Assembly (NCBI GenBank): GCA_018384835.1
Contig: JAHAYB010000110.1
Span: 1-7,288, forward strand
Source of the DNA: Comamonas sp.
Lineage (GTDB): Bacteria; Pseudomonadota; Gammaproteobacteria; Burkholderiales; Burkholderiaceae_C
DNA length: 7,288 nt
Reading direction: 5' to 3'
How positions within the stretch are numbered: the stretch's first letter is position 1; every line of letters begins with the position of its first letter. Shown in pieces: positions 1 through 5,491 of the stretch. The position numbers were made by a program, and so were the translations under genes. Under the pieces are notes generated by a model. The model did not search any database and was not told the DNA's origin. It worked only from the letters and a program-made list of their open reading frames with translations.

Positions 1-2242
1 AGAGCCTTTAGTGCTCCCCACCCGCCTACCTAGCCTGCTGGTTAACGGCAGCGCTGGGATTGCGGTGGGTATGGCCACCAACATCCCGCCACACAACTTG
101 AATGAAGTGGTAGATGCCTGCTTGCACTTGCTGCACCAGCCCGAAGCCAGCATTGATGATTTGATGGAAATCATCCCCGCCCCGGACTTCCCGACCGCCG
201 GCATCATCTACGGCATTCAGGGCGTAAAGGATGGCTACCGCACAGGCCGTGGCCGTGTGGTGATGCGCGCCAAAGTGCATTTTGAAGATATTGACCGTGG
301 TCAGCGCCAAGCCATCATCGTTGATGAGCTGCCCTACCAAGTGAACAAAAAGACGCTGCAAGAGCGCATGGCCGAGCTGGTCAACGAGAAAAAAATCGAA
401 GGCATTAGCCATATTCAGGACGAGTCCGACAAGTCCGGTATGCGCCTGGTGATTGAGCTTAAGCGCGGCGAAGTGCCCGAGGTGGTGCTCAACAACCTCT
501 ACAAGCAAACGCAGTTGCAAGATACCTTTGGCATGAATATGGTGGCGCTGATTGATGGCCAGCCCCGCCTGTGCAACTTGAAAGACCTCATCAGCGTCTT
601 TTTGCAGCACCGCCGCGAAGTGGTTACGCGCCGCACCGTGTTTGAGCTGCGCAAAGCCCGCGAGCGCGGCCATGTGCTGGAAGGGCTGGCCGTGGCGCTG
701 GCCAATATTGATGACTTCATCGCCATCATCCGCAATGCACCCACGCCGCCCGTCGCCAAGGCTGCGCTGATGGAAAAATCCTGGGACAGCGCCCTGGTGC
801 GCGACATGCTCACCCGCACCCGTGAAGATGGCGCTAGCGTCAACGCCGACGACTACCGCCCCGAAGGGCTGGAGCGCGATTACGGTATGCAGGCCGATGG
901 TCTGTACCGCCTGTCCGACACCCAGGCTAGCGAGATTTTGCAAATGCGCCTGCAACGCCTGACCGGGCTGGAGCAGGACAAAATCGTGGCCGAGTACAAA
1001 GACATCATGGCCGTGATTGAGGATTTGCTAGACATCCTGGCCAAGCCCGAGCGCGTCTCTACCATCATTGGCGACGAGCTGCTGGCGCTCAAAGCCGAAT
1101 TTGGCCAGACCAAGCTGGGCGCACGCCGCAGCGAAATTGAATACAGCGCCCAAGACCTTTCCACTGAAGACCTCATCACCCCCACCGACATGGTGGTGAC
1201 GCTCTCGCATACCGGCTATATCAAGAGCCAGCCCCTGTCCGAATACCGCGCCCAAAAACGCGGCGGGCGCGGCAAGCAGGCTACGGCCACTAAGGAAGAC
1301 GATTGGATTGACCAGCTCTTTATCGCCAACACGCACGACTGGATTTTGTGCTTCTCCAACCGTGGGCGGCTGTACTGGCTCAAGGTGTGGGAGGTGCCAT
1401 CCGGTTCACGCGGCTCACGCGGGCGGCCCATCGTCAATATGTTCCCGCTGCAAGAGGGCGAAAAAATCAACGTCGTGCTGCCGCTCACGGGCGAGATGCG
1501 CACCTTCCCCGACGACCACTATGTGTTTATGGCCACCAGCATGGGCACGGTGAAGAAAACGGCGCTGTCTGAATTTTCCAACCCACGCAAGGTCGGCATC
1601 ATCGCCGTTGGTCTGGACGAGGGCGACTTCCTGATTGGCGCAGCGCTAACCGATGGTGCGCACGATGTCATGCTGTTCAGCGATGGCGGTAAAGCCGTGC
1701 GCTTTGACGAAAACGATGTCCGCCCCATGGGCCGCAATGCCCGTGGCGTGCGCGGCATGAATATCGAAGAAGGCCAAAGCGTGATTGCCATGCTGGTAGC
1801 CAATGCAGATGATGACAGCGCCGAAAACACCGCGCAAAGCGTGCTGACCGCCACCGAAAACGGCTACGGCAAGCGTACCCACATCAGCGAATACACCCGC
1901 CACGGGCGCGGCACCAAGGGCATGATTGCCATCCAGCAATCGGAGCGCAATGGCAAAGTCATCGGCGCAACCCTGGTACATGCTGATGATGAAATCATGC
2001 TGATTACCGACACCGGCGTGCTGGTACGCACCCGCGTGGCCGAAATCCGCGAAATGGGACGTGCCACCCAGGGCGTAACCCTCATCAACCTGGATGCAGG
2101 GGCACAGCTCAGTGGCTTGCAGCGCATTGCTGAAAACGATGCCGCCACCACCGAAGACGATGCCAGCGGCGAAGAGGGCGGCGACTCCACCAGCTCAACA
2201 GACATTGCCGCTACTGACAACGCCCCCGCTACCAACGATTGA
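1..2242 (+). CDS. gyrA: DNA gyrase subunit A, 3' part (5' end outside window)
   Basis: GyrA is the DNA-breaking and DNA-wrapping subunit of the A2B2 gyrase, which introduces negative supercoils using ATP. The reading frame is open from base 2 to the TGA at 2240-2242 (746 codons). It enters inside the breakage-reunion domain, at a segment typical of GyrA ([12 protein letters not shown], then [15 protein letters not shown]). By comparison with E. coli GyrA (875 aa), about the first 150 residues are missing, including the quinolone-resistance region and the catalytic Tyr, so resistance status cannot be read here. The coiled-coil/tower part follows (for example [13 protein letters not shown] and RREVVTRRT). 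The GyrA box QKRGGRG at 1253-1273 marks the start of the C-terminal beta-pinwheel and separates gyrase from ParC, which lacks an intact box. The pinwheel contains an acidic insertion at about 1802-1840, and the protein ends in an acidic tail. serC starts 20 bases downstream with no terminator. Identity is certain. Confidence 0.98.
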   Translation, partial: EPLVLPTRLPSLLVNGSAGIAVGMATNIPPHNLNEVVDACLHLLHQPEASIDDLMEIIPAPDFPTAGIIYGIQGVKDGYRTGRGRVVMRAKVHFEDIDRGQRQAIIVDELPYQVNKKTLQERMAELVNEKKIEGISHIQDESDKSGMRLVIELKRGEVPEVVLNNLYKQTQLQDTFGMNMVALIDGQPRLCNLKDLISVFLQHRREVVTRRTVFELRKARERGHVLEGLAVALANIDDFIAIIRNAPTPPVAKAALMEKSWDSALVRDMLTRTREDGASVNADDYRPEGLERDYGMQADGLYRLSDTQASEILQMRLQRLTGLEQDKIVAEYKDIMAVIEDLLDILAKPERVSTIIGDELLALKAEFGQTKLGARRSEIEYSAQDLSTEDLITPTDMVVTLSHTGYIKSQPLSEYRAQKRGGRGKQATATKEDDWIDQLFIANTHDWILCFSNRGRLYWLKVWEVPSGSRGSRGRPIVNMFPLQEGEKINVVLPLTGEMRTFPDDHYVFMATSMGTVKKTALSEFSNPRKVGIIAVGLDEGDFLIGAALTDGAHDVMLFSDGGKAVRFDENDVRPMGRNARGVRGMNIEEGQSVIAMLVANADDDSAENTAQSVLTATENGYGKRTHISEYTRHGRGTKGMIAIQQSERNGKVIGATLVHADDEIMLITDTGVLVRTRVAEIREMGRATQGVTLINLDAGAQLSGLQRIAENDAATTEDDASGEEGGDSTSSTDIAATDNAPATND
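2132..2239 (+). other. Acidic, disordered C-terminal tail of GyrA
   Basis: The last 36 codons of gyrA, after the final pinwheel strand (SGLQRIAE), encode a low-complexity tail rich in Asp, Glu, Ser, Thr, Ala and Gly. It has 11 acidic residues and no Lys or Arg. E. coli GyrA also ends in an acidic tail, which is known to modulate DNA wrapping and supercoiling. The tail here aligns with it by position and composition only, so a similar modulatory role is inferred. Confidence 0.7.
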
Positions 2243-2250
2243 TGTTTTCC

Positions 2251-2254
2251 AAGG
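2251..2254 (+). promoter_or_regulatory. Ribosome binding site deciding the serC start
   Basis: AAGG lies 8 bases before the ATG at 2263. The alternative in-frame ATG at 2242, which overlaps the gyrA stop as TGATG, has no purine-rich sequence in front of it. This favours 2263. Translation coupled to gyrA termination could still use 2242 and add seven residues. Confidence 0.55.
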
Positions 2255-2262
2255 CTTCCCCC

Positions 2263-3378
2263 ATGACCACCCTGAACCGCCCCTTTAACTTTTCTGCCGG
2301 CCCCGCCGCCATTCCTGAAGAAGTGCTGCAACAAGCTGCTGCCGACATGCTCAACTGGCAAGGCTGCGGCATGGGCGTGATGGAGATGAGCCACCGTGGC
2401 AAGGAGTTCATCAGCATCTACGAGCAAGCAGAAAGCGACTTGCGTGAGCTGTTGGCGATTCCGCCCCAGTTCAAAATTTTGTTTATGCAGGGCGGGGCAA
2501 TTGCCATGAATGCCATCCTGCCCATGAACTTGGCGCGTGGTGGCGTGGTCGATTGCATCGTCAGCGGCGGCTGGAGCCAGAAAAGCTACCAAGAGGCTGG
2601 CAAATACGCCAGCGCTCACCTGGCCGCCAGCGGCAAGGAATCCAACTTCACCACCCTGCCCGCCGCGCAGGACTGGCAGCTTTCAGGCAAAGCGGCTTAT
2701 GTCCACCTGTGCAGCAATGAAACCATCCATGGCGTGGAGTTTCAAGCGCTGCCCGACCTGCAAAGCCTGGGCTGTGACGCACCTTTGGTGATTGACTTCT
2801 CCTCCCACGTGGCCTCGCGCCCCGTGGATTGGAGCCGTGTCGCCGTAGCCTATGGCGGGGCGCAGAAGAATATTGGCCCTGCCGGTGTCACCTTGGTGGT
2901 GGTGCGCGAGGATTTGCTGGGGCAGGCATTGCCTATCACCCCCAGCGCCTTTGACCTCAAAACCGTGGCTGATAACCAATCCATGTTCAACACCCCGCCC
3001 ACTTGGGGTATTTACATGGCCGGGCTGACCTTCCAGTGGCTCAAGCGCCAGCGCGAGGGTGATTTAAGCGGTATTGCCGCCATCGAAGCGCGCAATATCG
3101 CTAAAGCGCAGTTGCTGTATGACTATATTGACGGCTCCCAGCTCTACCTGAACAAGGTTGATAAGGCTTGGCGCTCGCGCATGAACATTCCCTTCCTGCT
3201 GCGCGACGACAGCCGCAATGATGCTTTCCTCGCTGGTGCCAAAGAGCGCGGGCTGCTCCAACTCAAAGGCCATAAATCGGTGGGCGGAATGCGTGCCAGC
3301 ATCTACAACGCCATGCCGATTGAAGGTGTACGCGCCCTGATAGCCTATATGCAGGACTTTGAGCGCCATAGCGCATAA
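2263..3378 (+). CDS. serC: Phosphoserine aminotransferase (3-phosphohydroxypyruvate:glutamate)
   Basis: SerC is a cytosolic PLP enzyme. It transaminates 3-phosphohydroxypyruvate to phosphoserine in serine synthesis, and 3-hydroxy-4-phosphohydroxy-2-oxobutanoate in PLP synthesis (its PdxF role). The 371-residue product is close to the usual length of about 360. The family opening [17 protein letters not shown] is present. Visible active-site elements are QGGAIAMNA (phosphate binding), W104 in SGGWSQKSY (stacks on PLP), D178 in VIDFSSH (PLP ring nitrogen) and the Schiff-base lysine K202 in [12 protein letters not shown] (codon 2866-2868). The C-terminal family motif [16 protein letters not shown] is intact. 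The start at 2263 is chosen because it has a Shine-Dalgarno-like AAGG and gives the usual short leader before RPFNF; 2242 (ATG) and 2239 (TTG) are alternatives. It sits between gyrA and pheA, as in known mixed-function aromatic supraoperons, and lacks its own visible promoter. Confidence 0.97.
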   Translation: MTTLNRPFNFSAGPAAIPEEVLQQAAADMLNWQGCGMGVMEMSHRGKEFISIYEQAESDLRELLAIPPQFKILFMQGGAIAMNAILPMNLARGGVVDCIVSGGWSQKSYQEAGKYASAHLAASGKESNFTTLPAAQDWQLSGKAAYVHLCSNETIHGVEFQALPDLQSLGCDAPLVIDFSSHVASRPVDWSRVAVAYGGAQKNIGPAGVTLVVVREDLLGQALPITPSAFDLKTVADNQSMFNTPPTWGIYMAGLTFQWLKRQREGDLSGIAAIEARNIAKAQLLYDYIDGSQLYLNKVDKAWRSRMNIPFLLRDDSRNDAFLAGAKERGLLQLKGHKSVGGMRASIYNAMPIEGVRALIAYMQDFERHSA

Positions 3379-3413
3379 ACGCACCGCTCCCGCCCCTGAT
3401 TGCTGACTGACTT

Positions 3414-3424
3414 AGAGAAAGAGA
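3414..3424 (+). promoter_or_regulatory. Purine-rich ribosome binding site for pheA
   Basis: AGAGAAAGAGA lies 11 bases before the ATG at 3436. It is a modest match to the anti-Shine-Dalgarno sequence but the only purine run in the 57-base serC-pheA gap. It lies inside the extension that a TTG start at 3400 would create, which argues for the ATG. Confidence 0.45.
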
Positions 3425-3435
3425 CAAGCCCCACC

Positions 3436-4545
3436 ATGAGCCAAGCCCCCCAGCCCCAAGCCACACCCGCTTTGGCGCAACTGCGCGATGAGATTGACCG
3501 CCTGGACCGCCAACTGCTGCAACTGCTCAACGACCGCGCCAAAGTGGCCGAGCAGGTGGGCGAGGTCAAGAAGCGCGAAGGCTCGGCCTTTTTCCGTCCC
3601 GACCGCGTGGCGCAGGTGATTGAAAAAATCAAGGCCAACAACCCCGGCCCGCTCAAGGGTGAGCATGTAGCCGCTGTGTGGCGGGAAATTATGTCCGCCT
3701 GCCTGGCGCTGGAATCGCCCCAGCGTGTCGCCGTGCTGGGGCCAGCGGGCACTTTTTGCGAGCAAGCCGCGATTGAATACTTTGGCGGTGCGGCAGACTT
3801 TTTGTACTGCAACAATTTTGACGAGGTGTTCCATGCCACCGCCGCTGGTAGCGCCCAATATGGCGTGGTGGGCATAGAAAACTCGACCGAAGGGGTCGTT
3901 ACCCGCTCGCTGGATATGCTGTTGCACACGCCTTGCCACATCGTGGGCGAGGTCAGCCTGCTAGTGCGCCACAACCTGCTGCACGCCAGCGACAGCTTGC
4001 AGGATATTGACGTGGTAGCCGCCCACCCCCAAGCGCTGGCGCAATGCCAAGCCTGGCTAGCCAAGCACCTGCCCCATGCCGAGCGCCGCCCCGTAGAAAG
4101 CAATGCCGAAGGTGCGCGTCTGGCCGCCATCAACCCCAGTTGGGCGGCCATTGCGGGCGAACGTGCGGCGCAGCAGTTTGGTCTGCATATCGTTAGCCAC
4201 GCCATTCAAGACCAGGCGTACAACCGCACACGCTTTGCCATCATCTGTCTGCCTGATACCTTGCCCATGCCCGCACCCAGTGGCAAGGATTGCACCAGCC
4301 TGATTATTTCCGTGCCCAACCGCCCCGGCGCGGTGTATGACTTGCTGGCTCCGCTCAAGCAGCACGGTGTTTCCATGACGCGCTTTGAATCGCGCCCAGC
4401 ACGTACCGGCGAGTGGGAGTATTACTTCTACATCGACATCGAAGGCCACCCCCAGCAACCCCATGTGGCCGCCGCGCTGCAAGAGCTGCAAACCCTGTGC
4501 GCCTTCTACAAAGTGCTGGGTGCCTACCCCCTGGCCAAGGCTTGA
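3436..4545 (+). CDS. pheA: Bifunctional chorismate mutase / prephenate dehydratase (P-protein)
   Basis: This protein converts chorismate to prephenate and then to phenylpyruvate, the committed steps to phenylalanine, in the cytosol. The 369-residue product has three domains in order. An AroQ-type chorismate mutase covers about residues 13-93, with R17, R34 and K45 aligning with E. coli R11, R28 and K39. The prephenate dehydratase covers about 97-275, opening VAVLGPAGTFCEQAA and containing GIENSTEGVVTRSLD and the catalytic NRTRF motif with T265. A C-terminal ACT domain covers about 287-365; it carries ESRP at residues 318-321 and PGAVYDLL in place of the usual GALV stretch. ESRP and GALV form the Phe-binding site in this family, so feedback inhibition by Phe is expected. 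One oddity is V58, where E. coli chorismate mutase has the substrate-contacting Glu52. The ATG at 3436 is preferred over an in-frame TTG at 3400 because the family starts shortly before LRDEID. No leader peptide or attenuator is visible upstream, in contrast to E. coli pheA. Confidence 0.97.
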   Translation: MSQAPQPQATPALAQLRDEIDRLDRQLLQLLNDRAKVAEQVGEVKKREGSAFFRPDRVAQVIEKIKANNPGPLKGEHVAAVWREIMSACLALESPQRVAVLGPAGTFCEQAAIEYFGGAADFLYCNNFDEVFHATAAGSAQYGVVGIENSTEGVVTRSLDMLLHTPCHIVGEVSLLVRHNLLHASDSLQDIDVVAAHPQALAQCQAWLAKHLPHAERRPVESNAEGARLAAINPSWAAIAGERAAQQFGLHIVSHAIQDQAYNRTRFAIICLPDTLPMPAPSGKDCTSLIISVPNRPGAVYDLLAPLKQHGVSMTRFESRPARTGEWEYYFYIDIEGHPQQPHVAAALQELQTLCAFYKVLGAYPLAKA

Positions 4546-4578
4546 AAAAGAGGCATGGGTATTCACACACAACAACAC

Positions 4579-4584
4579 AAAGGG
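4579..4584 (+). promoter_or_regulatory. Ribosome binding site for tyrA
   Basis: AAAGGG lies 5 bases before the ATG at 4590. It fixes the tyrA start, because the reading frame stays open upstream to 4413 inside pheA with no family-like sequence. Confidence 0.6.
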
Positions 4585-4589
4585 CAAGC

Positions 4590-5465
4590 ATGTTTGAGCA
4601 GCTAGGGTTGATTGGTTGTGGCTTGATGGGCGGCTCTTTCGCCCTGGCCATGAAAAAAGCGGGGCTGGTGCAGCGCGTGGTGGGCTATAGCCCCTCGTCC
4701 ACCACCACCGAGCAAGCCTTGCAAATGGGGGTGATTGACAGCATTGCCCCCTCGGCGCTGTTGGCTGCTGCGGGTTCTGATTTGGTACTGCTGGCCGTGC
4801 CGGTGGCAGCTACCGAGGCCACGCTCAAATCCATCAAACACCTGATTACCCCTGACATGCTGGTGATGGACGTTGGCTCCACCAAAACCGATGTGGTGCA
4901 AGCCGCCCGCCGCGCTTTGGGCAAAGAGCTAGCCAGCTTTGTACCCGCGCACCCCATTACAGGCAAAGAACTAGCAGGGGTGGCCTATGCCGATGCTGAC
5001 CTCTACCAGGGCGCAAAAGTCGTACTCACCCCCCTAGAAGGAGAAGAGGGGCAAGCCGTGCCACTAGAGCGTGCCCAGCAACTGTGGACGGCGCTGGGCT
5101 GCCAAGTCCACCGCATGAGCGCCCAGGCGCACGACACGGCATTTGCCGCCGTCAGCCACCTGCCGCACTTGCTGGCCTTTGCGATGATGCACAGCCTCAC
5201 CTCCCAAGCCCATGGCGCAGACTATTTGCACATGGCCGGCCCCGGGTTGCGTGACTTCACCCGCATTGCCGGCAGCGACCCCAAAATCTGGCGCGATATT
5301 TTGCTGGCCAACCGCCAAGAGGTGATTGGGCAGTTGCAGCACTATCGCCAAGCCTTGCAAGCTTTTGAAACCGCCTTGCAAGCCGGTAATGATGAGCAGT
5401 TGGAAACCATGATTGAGCATGCCAGCGCCGCCCGCAGCCAGTTTTTCAGCCCCTCTACGGCCTAA
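4590..5465 (+). CDS. tyrA: Prephenate dehydrogenase (TyrA family)
   Basis: TyrA oxidatively decarboxylates prephenate to 4-hydroxyphenylpyruvate (or arogenate to tyrosine in broad-specificity members) with NAD(P). The 291-residue product has an N-terminal Rossmann fold with the dinucleotide motif [11 protein letters not shown] (G9, G11, G14). This is followed by the catalytic-domain signatures AHPITGKE with H121, aligning with the catalytic His of the family, [11 protein letters not shown] (H190, H193), and [16 protein letters not shown]. There is no fused chorismate mutase and no ACT domain. The loop after the second beta strand reads VGYSPSS, without the acidic residue that usually marks NAD preference, so NADP use is possible but unproven. 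The start follows from AAAGGG and from the Rossmann fold beginning six residues in; a longer frame from 4413 runs through the pheA 3' end and is not coding. It lies 44 bases after pheA and 26 before aroA, consistent with one transcript. Whether it prefers prephenate or arogenate cannot be told. Confidence 0.95.
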   Translation: MFEQLGLIGCGLMGGSFALAMKKAGLVQRVVGYSPSSTTTEQALQMGVIDSIAPSALLAAAGSDLVLLAVPVAATEATLKSIKHLITPDMLVMDVGSTKTDVVQAARRALGKELASFVPAHPITGKELAGVAYADADLYQGAKVVLTPLEGEEGQAVPLERAQQLWTALGCQVHRMSAQAHDTAFAAVSHLPHLLAFAMMHSLTSQAHGADYLHMAGPGLRDFTRIAGSDPKIWRDILLANRQEVIGQLQHYRQALQAFETALQAGNDEQLETMIEHASAARSQFFSPSTA

Positions 5466-5491
5466 AGCCCCAATGGCTTAGTCTTGTCACG

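Noticed and set aside
26..955. 309-codon open frame on the - strand opposite gyrA
   Set aside because: It is a GC-rich antisense shadow of unambiguous gyrA coding sequence. The translation shows no recognisable domain and no supporting ribosome binding site.
1308..1572. Short + strand frames inside gyrA
   Set aside because: They are out-of-frame shadows of the GyrA pinwheel domain, rich in Cys, Arg and Ser.
1864..2619. 251-codon - strand frame across the gyrA-serC junction
   Set aside because: It is antisense to two certain genes and has low-complexity composition. The open frame follows from third-position GC bias.
3400..3435. TTG start adding 12 residues to PheA
   Set aside because: The extension would contain the purine-rich ribosome binding site of the ATG at 3436, and it has no family similarity.
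3379..3435. Possible terminator, attenuator or promoter in the serC-pheA gap
   Set aside because: No stable inverted repeat, no T-run, no leader peptide rich in Phe codons and no convincing -35/-10 pair were found.
3345..4205. 286-codon open frame on the - strand opposite pheA
   Set aside because: It lies opposite well-conserved PheA sequence. The product is Ser/Arg/Ala-rich and resembles no family I know.
4413..4589. Upstream extension of the tyrA frame
   Set aside because: It overlaps the 3' end of pheA out of frame and encodes Arg/Pro-rich sequence unlike TyrA. The ATG at 4590 has a good ribosome binding site and starts directly before the Rossmann fold.
5234..5246. GGCCGGCC next to CCCGGG, a GC palindrome cluster
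   Set aside because: It lies in conserved TyrA coding sequence and is expected by chance at this base composition. No loop-forming hairpin with a T-run follows.
5352..5383. 11-bp direct repeat GCCTTGCAAGC (twice, 21 bases apart) in tyrA
   Set aside because: It encodes a repeated Ala-Leu-Gln-Ala helix pattern. The same codons recur at 4716, so this is codon reuse rather than a DNA element.
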